Positions 34,378 to 43,800 of a stretch of 64,000 bases of DNA are shown here, piece by piece (within the stretch, counting starts at the first letter, position 1; each line of letters starts with the position of its first letter). Both the position numbers and the translations under genes were made by a program. The notes beneath the pieces were generated by a model. That model worked only from the letters and a program-made list of their open reading frames with translations, ran no database searches and was not told the origin of the DNA. Origin of the DNA: Chelatococcus caeni (lineage in GTDB: Bacteria; Pseudomonadota; Alphaproteobacteria; Rhizobiales; Beijerinckiaceae); assembly GCF_014196925.1 (NCBI RefSeq), contig NZ_JACIEN010000001.1, positions 806,001-870,000 on the forward strand, given 5' to 3'.

Positions 34378-36681
34378 TCAGCGCCCGCCGAGCTGGGCCT
34401 TCAGCCGGGCAAGGCCTGCATCGCGGGGCCGCAGCGCGATCAGGCGATCGAGGGTCGAGCGCGCCGCATCGCGGTCGTTGCTGCGCAACTGAAGCTGAAG
34501 GAGCGCGGCCAGCAGGTCGACGTCGTAGGGATGCCTTTGCAGCGCCGTCATATATGCCGCGCGCGCCGCGTCCGCCTGCCCGAGGGACTCGAGCGCCACC
34601 GCATGGACATAGGCGTATCGTGCCGAGCCCGGCGCCATCGCGGCCGCGCTCGCGAGAAGCGGCAGCGCCTCGGCTTGTCGGCCCTGCCTGACACGCAGCA
34701 GCCCAAGCGCATGCAGGGCCGCTGCATTGTCGGGCGCCATGTCGCGGGCCTGCTCGATCAGCCGTGCCTCATCGTCGTTCTGCCCCTGGGCGCGCTTCAG
34801 CTCGGCAAGATTGATCATCGCCGGGATGAAGTCTGGTGCGAGCCTCAGCGCGGTGCGGTAGGCCGCCTCCGACTTCTCGATGTCGCCCCGCTCGGCCCAG
34901 TAGAGGCCGAGGTTGAGATGGCTTTCGGGCCGCTCGGCTGCGGCGAGCTCGGAGGCGACATACTCCTCGCTTGCCCGGACATGTGCCGCGCGGCGCTGTT
35001 CCGGGAGTGCGGCCTCGGATACCGCCGCGAGCGCCCGGGCGGCCGTGATCCGGACGGATCGCACGGGATCGTCGAGCAGCGGAGCGGCAAGATCGACGCG
35101 CGCGCCGGGAGCGATGGCCTCGAGTGTCCGCAAGGCCGCCATGCGCACCAGGGGATCGGGATCGGCGAGCGCCCCGGCCACGGCGGGGCCGGTCTCCTGG
35201 TCCAGGTGGCGCTGCAGCATCTCGACGGCGGTCGCGCGGGCGATCGATGGCTGGGTTGTATCGCCAGCGAGCGCGGCGAGCGCGGCGCCGCTCCCCGGCG
35301 CGCCCTTCCGGCCGAGTGCCAGAGCCTCGCCATAATGCGGCTCCTGCCGCCGGCCAGGCCCGTACCATTCGACGATCCGCGCGGCGGCCCAGGCCGCATT
35401 CCGATCGCTGTGGCAGCCGGTACATGCGTCCGGTGCGCCGGTTGCCGCCGACAGGTCGGGACGCGGCACGCGCAGGCTGTGGTCGCGCCGCGGATCGACG
35501 CGCATGTAGGTGCGCGCCGGCATGTGGCAGTCGACGCAGAAGGAGCCCGCCTTGCCCTGCTCATGGAAATGATGCGCCGGTGAGTCATAGGACAGCGGCC
35601 TGATGCTGGCGAAGCGCTCGGGCGGCGTCTCGTTGTGGCAGGCGGTGCAGACCGCATTGCCGTCGGCATGGAGCGTGCCCGAATGGGGATTATGGCAATC
35701 GGAGCAGACGACGCCGCTGCGGTGCATGCGGCTCTGGACGAAGGAGCCATATTCGAAGACCTCGTCGCGGATCTGGCCGTCCGAAAAATAGAGGCTCTCG
35801 CCCAGCAGATCCGGAATGAAATGGTCGAGGAAGGGCGCGCCGGGGACGGGAACCTCGGTGATCGGCCGGCGGCGGGAGTGGCACCGCGCGCAAGTATCGA
35901 GCTGCGCCCGGCTGCTTTCGCCTGGCGCGGCGGCGAGGCCCTTGTCGGACGCCTTGCGGTCGCCCGACGCCCAGGCCAAGTGCGCACGGCCCGGCCCGTG
36001 GCAGGCCTGGCAGCCGACGTTGACGTTGGCGAACGTCGTCTCGTAGCGGTCCGCCGCGACATCGTAGTGGCGCTGCAGATCGGTCGAATGGCAGTCCGCG
36101 CAGCGGAAGTTCCAGGTGAACTCGCGGCCCGTCCAGTGCAACGGGTCGCCGGGCGGCGCCGGGTCACGTTCGGCGAGGTCGAACCAGCGGCCTTGCTTGG
36201 TGTCCCATGCGATCGTCAGGGCCTGCAGGCGGCCGCGCTCCCCCTCGACGAGATACTGCTGGAGCGGCTCCCAGCCGAATGTGTAGCGGACCTCGTGCTC
36301 GACCGCTCCAGCGCCGCCGGCCACTTCCACGAAATAGCACCCGTCGCGCCGGAAGAAGCGATAGCGGGCATGGGCGTCCTCAAAGGCGGCACCGCCGAAG
36401 TCGCCGCGAACGGACGCCTCGTCCGGCACCTCCATCGCATGGAAATGATGCGATGTGCGCCAGGCGTCGTACGCGGCGGCGTGACACCCGGCGCAGGCAA
36501 CGTCGGACACGTAGGCGGAATGGGACGCGCTGCTCGCCGGCTGGGCAGCAAGCCCGCGTGGAGCAGCCGCCGGGTCGCCCGACGCACCGAAGGAAAACCC
36601 GATCAGCAGGACCGCCAGCGCCGAAATGACCGCTCCGGGCAGAGCCGAAAAGATGCCGAAGGGAGAGGGGCTGTCATGCAC
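34378..36681 (-). CDS. octahaem c-type cytochrome with HEAT and TPR repeats
   Basis: A protein of about 767 residues with an N-terminal membrane anchor or signal (ALPGAVISALAVLLIGFSFG). Eight CxxCH haem c attachment motifs follow: CAGCH, CADCH, CQACH, CARCH, CSDCH, CTACH, CVDCH and CTGCH. Behind the cytochrome part come HEAT-like repeats (ALADPDPLVRMAALRTLEAI) and at least three TPR units to the C-terminus. I prefer the GTG at 36681 (AAAGAGG upstream) over the TTG at 36756, which has no ribosome site. It should sit in the periplasm and move electrons, the repeats offering a protein-binding platform. The redox partner is unknown. Confidence 0.85.
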   Translation of the reverse strand: MHDSPSPFGIFSALPGAVISALAVLLIGFSFGASGDPAAAPRGLAAQPASSASHSAYVSDVACAGCHAAAYDAWRTSHHFHAMEVPDEASVRGDFGGAAFEDAHARYRFFRRDGCYFVEVAGGAGAVEHEVRYTFGWEPLQQYLVEGERGRLQALTIAWDTKQGRWFDLAERDPAPPGDPLHWTGREFTWNFRCADCHSTDLQRHYDVAADRYETTFANVNVGCQACHGPGRAHLAWASGDRKASDKGLAAAPGESSRAQLDTCARCHSRRRPITEVPVPGAPFLDHFIPDLLGESLYFSDGQIRDEVFEYGSFVQSRMHRSGVVCSDCHNPHSGTLHADGNAVCTACHNETPPERFASIRPLSYDSPAHHFHEQGKAGSFCVDCHMPARTYMRVDPRRDHSLRVPRPDLSAATGAPDACTGCHSDRNAAWAAARIVEWYGPGRRQEPHYGEALALGRKGAPGSGAALAALAGDTTQPSIARATAVEMLQRHLDQETGPAVAGALADPDPLVRMAALRTLEAIAPGARVDLAAPLLDDPVRSVRITAARALAAVSEAALPEQRRAAHVRASEEYVASELAAAERPESHLNLGLYWAERGDIEKSEAAYRTALRLAPDFIPAMINLAELKRAQGQNDDEARLIEQARDMAPDNAAALHALGLLRVRQGRQAEALPLLASAAAMAPGSARYAYVHAVALESLGQADAARAAYMTALQRHPYDVDLLAALLQLQLRSNDRDAARSTLDRLIALRPRDAGLARLKAQLGGR

Positions 36682-36917
36682 GATCGGCGGCCTCTTTGCC
36701 GGGAGGATCGCTCCCGATGCTCTACGATAGGGGGCTGACAGGGAGACCGCCGACAATTGCCCGGGCGAGGGTCGCGAACAGTGGATCGGGCGTTCTCATC
36801 GTCTCCTCCCGCGGCAGAACCGATGCGGCAGGCCGCGCTCGCAAGCCAGTGGCGTGCGCGACCTGCCCATGATGTCGACCGACGCTGACGGCGTGCCTTC
36901 TGCGGAACCCGCCACGC

Positions 36918-39395
36918 CTATTGCTTCGCGCGGTAGCTCCCGAAGATCATCTCCCGTTCCGCGGGGGTCAGTTCTTCCGGCCCGAGCTTCATCGTCAGCT
37001 TGTTGATCTTTCCCGTGAAGCGGAACGGCACCTGGTAGTCCTCATCGTCCACCGGCGTGCCGGTGTCGATGCCGACATTGAACGTCTCGACCCAGCCGAT
37101 GCCGACCGGCAGGCTCTTCGGCATGTCGCGGGTGTCGACGACCTGACCGTCCACCTTCAAGGTGCCGGTCCCGCCCTTGCCGAGGCCGGGGCCGTCGAAC
37201 TTCCAGTCGAACTCGAGCGTGTGCTTGCCGGGCCTGAGCGCCTCCTTGCCCTGCCACTTCACCCGCTCGAGCTGGATCAGGTTCCAGGTGAAGGTCGGCA
37301 CGCCCTTCAGGAGATAGAAGCCGTAGCCGGCGAACCGGCCGCCGTCGGTCACCAGCATGCCCTCGGCGCCGCCCTCCGGGATCTCGACCTCGGCGGTGAT
37401 CGTGTACGACTTGTTCAGCACGTTCGGAGCGCCGGCGACGCCTGGGAACGGCACGTTGCTCAACTCGCCGGTAAACTCGAACGCGGTCCGGCCTTCGATG
37501 TAGCTCGGCTTCACACCCATGAACCGGGGAAGGGTGCGGTCGTCGAGCGGGAAGACCCGGTATTTCTCCGCCTGCATGACGAACAGCTGCTCCATGTCGC
37601 GCAGCTTGTCCGGCATCTTGGCAGCGACATCGGTCGCCTGGGTCCAGTCCTCGTTCAGGTTGTAGAGTTCCCATTTGAAGTCGTTCATGACGTCCGTGGG
37701 AGGCGGCGCCAGCGAAAGTGCCCAGGGGGCGAGGATCGGCGGCGCCGAGGCGATCCACCCGTCGTGGTAGATCGCGCGGGAGCCGAACATCTCGAAATAC
37801 TGGGTCGTCCGCCGGCCCGGCGCGTTGGCATCACCCCACGTGTACGCCATGCCCACGCCTTCGATGGGCCGCTGGGCGACGCCGTTGACCATCACCGGCT
37901 CCGGCAGGCCGGCCGCCTCAAGGATGGTCGGCACGATGTCGATGACGTGATGGAACTGGTGACGAATGCCGCCGGCGTCCTTGATGCGCGCGGGCCAGGA
38001 CATTGCCATGCCGTTGCGCGTGCCGCCGAAGTGCGAGGCCACCTCCTTGGTCCACTGATACGGCGTGTCCCAGGCCCAGGCCCATGGCACCGCATAGTGC
38101 GGATAGCTCTGGTCGGTGCCCCACGCGTCGTAGAACGCCATGTTCTGTTCCACCGTCGGGTGGATGCCGTTCAGGATGGAGAACTCGCTGTAGAGGCCAT
38201 GGCGCGTGCCCTCGGGGCTCGCACCGTTGTCGCCGCTGATGTAGATGATCAGCGTATTGTCGAGCTTGCCTGCGTCCTCGACCGCCTGGATGACGCGGCC
38301 GATTTCGTGGTCCGTATAGGCCAGATACGCGGCATAGACATCGGCCTGACGGATGTAGAGCTTCTTCGCCTCGTCCGAAAGCGTGTCCCACTGCGGCAGA
38401 TCTTCCGGCCAGGCCGTGAGCTCGGCACTCTCGGGTATCACGCCGAGCTTCTTCTGGTTGGCGAAGATCGTCTCTCGCAGCTTGTTCCAGCCCTCGTCGA
38501 ACAGGTGCATCGCGCTGATCCTGTCGACCCACTCCTTGGTCGGATGGTGCGGCGCGTGCGTGCCCCCCGGCGCGTAGTAGATCATGAAAGGCCGGTCGGG
38601 CTGGAGCTCGTTCAGCATCCTGATGCGCGCGATCGCCTCGTCAGCCATGGCGGTGGTCAGATTCCAGCCCGGATTCTCGAGATAGGGCTCGATCGGCGTG
38701 GTGTTGCGGAACAGGTTGTTCGGCTGCCACTGGCTCGTGTCGTCGCCGAGGAAGCCGTAGTAGTATTCGAATCCCTTGATCGGCCCGGTCGGCCAGTCGG
38801 TGAAGGGGCCGGCCTGGCTCGTCACCCACTGTGGCGTGTTGTGGTCCTTGCCGAACCACGAGGTGTCGTAGCCGTTCTGCTTCAGGATTTCGCCGATGGC
38901 GACGGTGTCGCGCTTGACGACGCTGTCGTAGCCGGGATAGCCCGTCGCCTGGTCGACGACGACGCCGGTGGAGACCGAATGATGGTTGCGGCCGGTCAGC
39001 AGCGCGGCTCGTGTCGGCGAGCAGAGTGCCGTCGTGTGGAACCGCGTGTAGCGCAGGCCGTCGGCGGCGATGCGGTCGAGGGCCGGCGTCGGGATCACGC
39101 CACCGAAGGTGGACGGCGCCGAGAAGCCGACGTCGTCGGTCATGATCAGCAGGACGTTCGGTGCCCCCTTGGGCGGCACCACGAGCCCAGGCCAGTATGG
39201 CGTCGACTGGGCGGCGTTGACCTGAACATCGCCCTTGAACGGCTGCGGTGGGTTCGGCAGGTACCTGCCGTCGATGGTCGTCGTCGCGCCGGGCGAGCCT
39301 GGTGTGGCGGCGGCTTGCTGGGCCTCCGCCGGGGCGGTGGCGATGGCGAGCCCCACAAGGGCCGACATCGAGAACAAGAGCTTCGCGGTTTTCAA
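36918..39395 (-). CDS. arylsulfatase
   Basis: An 825-residue exported sulfatase (PF00884) with a signal peptide of about 25 residues ending AEA. The metal-binding VLLIMTDDVGF (about 81-91) and the modification signature LCSPTRAALLTGR, with the formylglycine-forming Cys at about 125, are intact; DNGASPEG (about 390) gives further metal ligands. Like other large bacterial arylsulfatases it carries an extra C-terminal domain of about 250 residues. It hydrolyses sulfate esters in the periplasm after Cys maturation by a formylglycine-generating enzyme, whose gene is not in this window. The next gene on the same strand, the cytochrome, begins 237 bp downstream. Confidence 0.92.
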   Translation of the reverse strand: MKTAKLLFSMSALVGLAIATAPAEAQQAAATPGSPGATTTIDGRYLPNPPQPFKGDVQVNAAQSTPYWPGLVVPPKGAPNVLLIMTDDVGFSAPSTFGGVIPTPALDRIAADGLRYTRFHTTALCSPTRAALLTGRNHHSVSTGVVVDQATGYPGYDSVVKRDTVAIGEILKQNGYDTSWFGKDHNTPQWVTSQAGPFTDWPTGPIKGFEYYYGFLGDDTSQWQPNNLFRNTTPIEPYLENPGWNLTTAMADEAIARIRMLNELQPDRPFMIYYAPGGTHAPHHPTKEWVDRISAMHLFDEGWNKLRETIFANQKKLGVIPESAELTAWPEDLPQWDTLSDEAKKLYIRQADVYAAYLAYTDHEIGRVIQAVEDAGKLDNTLIIYISGDNGASPEGTRHGLYSEFSILNGIHPTVEQNMAFYDAWGTDQSYPHYAVPWAWAWDTPYQWTKEVASHFGGTRNGMAMSWPARIKDAGGIRHQFHHVIDIVPTILEAAGLPEPVMVNGVAQRPIEGVGMAYTWGDANAPGRRTTQYFEMFGSRAIYHDGWIASAPPILAPWALSLAPPPTDVMNDFKWELYNLNEDWTQATDVAAKMPDKLRDMEQLFVMQAEKYRVFPLDDRTLPRFMGVKPSYIEGRTAFEFTGELSNVPFPGVAGAPNVLNKSYTITAEVEIPEGGAEGMLVTDGGRFAGYGFYLLKGVPTFTWNLIQLERVKWQGKEALRPGKHTLEFDWKFDGPGLGKGGTGTLKVDGQVVDTRDMPKSLPVGIGWVETFNVGIDTGTPVDDEDYQVPFRFTGKINKLTMKLGPEELTPAEREMIFGSYRAKQ

Positions 39396-39438
39396 CTTTG
39401 CCTCCCCTGTAATAGATCGGTGTCACGCCATATTCGCC

Positions 39439-40110
39439 TCAGTAGCAAGGCGGGTAGGGGTAATAGCCGCAGCGCGGAGGATAGTAATAAGGGTGGTAGT
39501 ACGGATGGTAGTAGGGGGCCGCTGCGGCCGCGGCGCCTGCCGCCGCACCGGCATACCAGGCGCCGCGGAAGGCGGTGCGGCGAGCGGCGCCGGCGAACGA
39601 TAGTGGCGTGAACGGCATGCCGATGATGTCGATGAACACCGAGGCCGGCCCGTCGGTGCCGCCAAGGCTGCCCTCGAGGACATCGACATTGAAGGTCAGC
39701 GTGTCGCCCTCGAGCTTCGGCGACTTCAGAACCACCACCGCGTCCCGGATCGTGCCGCCGTCCTTGCTGAAGGCCGATACGGTTGCGTTCGGCGGGTCCT
39801 TGGCGAAGCTGTCGCTGCCCTCGGCCCATTCCTCGATGAGGTGCTCGGTCAGCGCATGACCGGCGGAGCGGACCGGACGGTCAGCGAAGATGATGGCGTT
39901 GCTGGCGACGCCGGTGAGCGTCAGCGTGTTCCCGTCGAGGGTGGCCCCGCGGGAATTCAATACGATCAGAGAGGGAACGATGTCAGGTTTCGCCTTGCCG
40001 ATCGTCTTCTGCAACGGAACGTGCGGCGTCGCGTCTTGCGCCAGCGCCATTGCGGGGCCGAGCAGAATTGCCAGCCCCAGGAGAAACCGAATAAACCCGC
40101 GTGCCGACAT
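39439..40110 (-). CDS. exported protein with Tyr/Pro-rich tail
   Basis: A 223-residue protein with a signal peptide (FIRFLLGLAILLGPAMALA), a beta-rich middle part (about residues 30-170) and a striking C-terminal tail of alternating PYYHPYYHPYYYPP type, with PPRCGYYPYPPCY at the end. The start is ATG 40110 (or 40113), right after GGGGAGGA; the open frame further upstream has no ribosome site. It ends 43 bp before the arylsulfatase gene and may be cotranscribed with it. The function is unknown; the tail could bind metal, carbohydrate or envelope material (inference). Confidence 0.75.
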   Translation of the reverse strand: MSARGFIRFLLGLAILLGPAMALAQDATPHVPLQKTIGKAKPDIVPSLIVLNSRGATLDGNTLTLTGVASNAIIFADRPVRSAGHALTEHLIEEWAEGSDSFAKDPPNATVSAFSKDGGTIRDAVVVLKSPKLEGDTLTFNVDVLEGSLGGTDGPASVFIDIIGMPFTPLSFAGAARRTAFRGAWYAGAAAGAAAAAAPYYHPYYHPYYYPPRCGYYPYPPCY

Positions 40111-40231
40111 CATTCCTCCCCGATAGCCTGATTGTTCAGACAGCCGTCCGGTCAGGATGTCGCGCCGGGAAGGTATGACCGCCCGGCAGCCCAGCAGCCC
40201 TCGAGACCGCAACGCCTGAGCAAACCTTAAA

Positions 40232-40247
40232 CACGCCAAGCGGCGTG
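40232..40247 (-). terminator. intrinsic terminator of the TPR regulator gene
   Basis: A 6-bp stem CACGCC/GGCGTG with a 4-base loop, followed on the minus strand by TTTAAGGTTTG. It lies about 130 bp past the stop codon of the gene at 40376-42175. Confidence 0.45.
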
Positions 40248-40375
40248 AGGGCGTAAGTTACGGTAAGCTACCAGCGGATCGCGGCCCGCAGGGCATCGAG
40301 GTGGCTCATCGTCTTGGCGAGAGGCGACTTTTCGGATTGCGGTGCGCCGGGGCGCGGTAATCCCTGACCCGGGTT

Positions 40376-42175
40376 CTACGGCACCGGAAAGCCAGCCTTG
40401 CGGGCGGCCTCGGTCATGAACCTCCGGTCCTCCGGTCCGAAGTTGCGCTTGGCGAGTTCGGCATCGAAGGCGTCGAAGAACCGGGGCTGCATCTCAAGGA
40501 ACCGGGCCCGGCTCTTGGCACCTTCCTCCTCCAGTCCGGCCTCGACGTAGATCAGCGCCGCGACGAAATGGAAGATGGGAAACTTCCTGAGATCCGCCTG
40601 CCGGATCAGGGTCACCGCGCGGGCACTATCGTGCCGGATGAAGGCGGCGAGAGCCAACATCCCGGCATAGAAGCCCGAATTGCCGGGATTCATGTCGAGC
40701 GCCTTTTCGAGCAGCTCCGAGCCGCGCTTCCAGTCGCCGGCCAGAGCCACGCGGGTGCCGAACTCCCCGAGGAGTTCAGTATCGTTTGGATTGAGCGCGA
40801 GCGCCCGCTCGCCGATACGGAAGGCTTCCGCTGGCTCGCCGGTGAAGAACAGCGCGGTCATCAGCGCCTGGAGGCCACGGATGTTGTCCTGGTCGATACG
40901 CACCGAGTGACGGGCGGCTTCGAGCGCGCGCTCGATCGCGGGGGGCCCGCCCGCTTTGGGATTGAACTGGAACCGGTCCTCGTCCAGGTAAAGGAATGAC
41001 AGCATGGCCCAGGCGGTGCCGTATTTGGGATAGCGAGCGACCGCGCGTTCGAGGCAGTCGCGGACTGCGGCGTGCTCCTCGGCGCTTAGAACCGCGCGAT
41101 ACTGATAGAAGCGCAGCGTGCAGGTGTATGCGGCAAGGTCATCCGGGGCACGTTGAAGCGCTCGGCTCTCGTCGGCCTGGAAGATGATGCCGTAGGGCTG
41201 CGCGACTGTGGATGCGACCTGGCCGGCGACGTCCACGACGATGCCGACAATGTTGCCGGAGGTCAAATCCGCCTCGTACGTATGGGCCCAGAGCACGATC
41301 GCGCTTTCGTCCGCCAGCACGCGGGTGTTGACGCGCAGTCCGTGTGCGCTCGTCCTGACGGTACCCTCGAGGACGTAGCGAACGCCGAGATCCGCGGGGA
41401 TATCGGAGGCGCCAGCCGTGGCGGTGAGGGACTTCGTGGTTTCGCGGCCCACCACCCTCAACTCCTTGAACCGGGCAAGCTGTGACAACACCTCGTCCGT
41501 CAATCCTGCGGCATAGAGCTCTCCCTCCGCATCGCCGCCGAGGTTTGCAAAGGGCCGGACCAGGACTGACGGCCCCTTGGGCCCCGCTTCGTCGACATGC
41601 CCGCCCGGCCGGAGGCGCCACGCATCGGTGGCGCCTGACCAAAGGCCCGCACCGAGCAAGCCAGCGATCAAGACCGCCACCGCGGCAATCGTCCACCGCA
41701 GCCAGGGCAAAGGCCGCGCTGCCAATCCTTCGCCCAGCGGAGGCGAGGGGGGCTCGACCGGATCGGGCGGAACCGTCTCGACCGGCGGCTGGGTCAATTT
41801 AAAGGCGAAGGCGGGCGCGTAGCCGCCTTTGGGGATGCTGATCGACACCGGATCGGCCTGTCCGGCAAGCAGGTAATAGCGCTCCAGTGCCCGCCTCAGC
41901 CGCCCCGCCTCGATGCGCACGATGGGGTCGTTTCGAGCGTCGAAGTCGACGCTGCGGCCGAACACCTCGAGGGCGATTGTGTAGGCTTTGATCCTGTCCG
42001 CACGTCCGGCCAGCGCCTCTTCTACCACGTAGTGCAGGAAGCGGCGGACGCGGTCGGGCGCGTCGAATTCGCGGCTGCACTCCACCCGCTCGAGCTGCGC
42101 TCGAATCTCGTCCGCAGCTGGCCGGTCCAGCCGATCGTGGGGCACCTCGTCGACGCGTAAATCAGCGCCCCCCAT
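40376..42175 (-). CDS. TolB-like/TPR membrane protein (adenylate-cyclase-associated type)
   Basis: A 599-residue protein with three parts. An N-terminal cytoplasmic module (about residues 20-125, with RRFLHYVVEEALAGRADRIK and DPIVRIEAGRLRRALERYY) is known from alphaproteobacterial cyclase-like and TolB-like proteins. One transmembrane helix follows (about 155-180), then a FlgO/TolB-like domain (SVLVRPFANLGGDAEGELYA and VRYVLEGTVR) and TPR repeats (about 370-560). The ATG at 42175 has AAGGAG 8 bases upstream. It probably senses or scaffolds across the inner membrane; a direct enzymatic domain is absent. Neighbouring regulation is not evident. Confidence 0.78.
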   Translation of the reverse strand: MGGADLRVDEVPHDRLDRPAADEIRAQLERVECSREFDAPDRVRRFLHYVVEEALAGRADRIKAYTIALEVFGRSVDFDARNDPIVRIEAGRLRRALERYYLLAGQADPVSISIPKGGYAPAFAFKLTQPPVETVPPDPVEPPSPPLGEGLAARPLPWLRWTIAAVAVLIAGLLGAGLWSGATDAWRLRPGGHVDEAGPKGPSVLVRPFANLGGDAEGELYAAGLTDEVLSQLARFKELRVVGRETTKSLTATAGASDIPADLGVRYVLEGTVRTSAHGLRVNTRVLADESAIVLWAHTYEADLTSGNIVGIVVDVAGQVASTVAQPYGIIFQADESRALQRAPDDLAAYTCTLRFYQYRAVLSAEEHAAVRDCLERAVARYPKYGTAWAMLSFLYLDEDRFQFNPKAGGPPAIERALEAARHSVRIDQDNIRGLQALMTALFFTGEPAEAFRIGERALALNPNDTELLGEFGTRVALAGDWKRGSELLEKALDMNPGNSGFYAGMLALAAFIRHDSARAVTLIRQADLRKFPIFHFVAALIYVEAGLEEEGAKSRARFLEMQPRFFDAFDAELAKRNFGPEDRRFMTEAARKAGFPVP

Positions 42176-42301
42176 TGATCTACTCCTTCGCGGCCGCGGC
42201 TCTCCCCGGCGCCCGCAACTCAACTCCACTACCTGAGCTTGTGTTAGTTACCGTAATATACTTCTCGCCCGCTCGCGTCGGTAGTTAAAATTGCTCCGCT
42301 T

Positions 42302-42580
42302 ATGGATCGAGGCCTCCTTGACATGGATCAGGGTGTGTTCGCGGCGGTCCGGCGCTTTCCGGATCGGAGGCAGTCGATAGAGGAGCTCGCCCTTCGCGAT
42401 GAGGGGTTCCGCTCGATCTGCGCCGATCTTGCGGAAGCCGAAAGGGCGTTGCGGCTGTGGGAAAGCTCGACCTCTGCGAACAAGGAAGAGCGCTGCACGG
42501 AATATCGGACGCTTGTCGCGTGCCTCGTCGATGAGCTGCGGGCGGCGATCGACGCTGCGTCCAACGGTCCGGCGCTTTAG
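42302..42580 (+). CDS. small conserved hypothetical protein
   Basis: A 92-residue acidic, helical protein (SIEELALRDEGFRSICADLA and EERCTEYRTLVACLVDEL) that resembles a common small cytoplasmic family of unknown function in alphaproteobacteria. The start may be 42302 or the ATG at 42323, since neither has a strong ribosome site. It is transcribed divergently from the TolB-like/TPR gene. Confidence 0.6.
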   Translation: MDRGLLDMDQGVFAAVRRFPDRRQSIEELALRDEGFRSICADLAEAERALRLWESSTSANKEERCTEYRTLVACLVDELRAAIDAASNGPAL

Positions 42581-42725
42581 CTGCTTCGGGATGCCGAGCA
42601 GGCACGAAGCCACCGGTGTCAAGGTTAGGGGTGTCAGTGATTGGCACCAGAACGAGACTTGATGGGCTTAGGACTACAGAAATGAACGCCGAATGCAGGA
42701 TTTCTCATCAGTTGGTAACGTCATT

Positions 42726-42896
42726 CTAGTCGCCCGTCGAATGCCTGCCGGAGCCGCGGGGCCGATCGATCACCGCCTGCAGCAGGCGGTTATGTTCTGC
42801 CTTGCTGTAGGGCCGCCCGCCGATGTCGTCGGCGAGCATCGCGAAATAGTCTGCCACGATCGCGTCGTTCTGCTCGTCGGATCAGCCACCGGCCAT
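42726..42896 (-). pseudogene. truncated N-terminal fragment of a conserved hypothetical gene
   Basis: On the minus strand an ATG (42894-42896) reads MAGG, then a TGA, then SDEQNDAIVADYFAMLADDI and GGRPYSKAEHNRLLQAVIDR in the same frame, ending at a TAG after a short unrelated tail. The readable stretch looks like the N-terminus of a well-populated family of larger proteins (pattern ENDAIVADYFAML...GRPYSKAEHNR) that normally continues for hundreds of residues. The early stop, perhaps a Trp codon turned TGA, and the abrupt loss of the rest mark a dead remnant. It abuts the VapC gene. The rest of 42581-42938 shows nothing else. Confidence 0.55.
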
Positions 42897-42938
42897 GGCG
42901 GCTTCCGAGCGGACTGGCCAAGCTGGAGAAGGCCTGGA

Positions 42939-43363
42939 TCACGCCAGCAACCGTGCCGGCACACCGAGCACCGGGCCGGCCTCGGCGAGCCGCTGGTCGA
43001 GCGTATGCACGGTGGCGCCATGCTCCGATGCGATGGCGAGATGCAGCGCATCGCCGGCGCGGAGCCCCAGCGCATGCTGATCGGCGAACTTCGCCGCCGC
43101 CCGGAACTGCCCGCCCGTCACGGGCAGCACGGTAAAGCTCTCGGCGACCAGCTTGTTGAACATGGCGAGCGCGGCGGCGCGCTGCTCCAGGCTGATCTGG
43201 CCGGTCCGCAGCTTGATCGCCATGGCGGACGACATTTCGGTGACGGTCCAGTCGCTGATCAGAAGCCGCGCCGGGTCCTGCTCCGCCAGCCAGATCTGGA
43301 CGCGCGGCGTCATCGCTTCATTGGAGAGCGCCGCGACGATCAGCGACGTGTCGAGATAGAGCA

Positions 43364-43364
<1 letters not shown>
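42939..43364 (-). CDS. vapC: PIN domain ribonuclease toxin (VapC family)
   Basis: A 141-residue PIN-domain protein. The acidic residues of the active site are visible in [13 protein letters not shown] (Asp5), [12 protein letters not shown] (Glu), [10 protein letters not shown] (Asp) and [10 protein letters not shown] (Asp). VapC toxins are Mg-dependent RNases that cleave tRNA or rRNA. The ATG at 43364 overlaps the antitoxin stop (TGATG), the standard coupled arrangement. All key residues appear intact, so the module is probably functional. Confidence 0.9.
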
Positions 43365-43774
<410 letters not shown>

Positions 43775-43800
43775 TCAGTTCAGGGATGTACGCAACGGGA

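Noticed and set aside
36921-39611. Open frame of 896 codons on the + strand opposite the arylsulfatase gene
   Set aside because: Same reason: mirror of a well-supported sulfatase with signal peptide and active-site motif on the minus strand.
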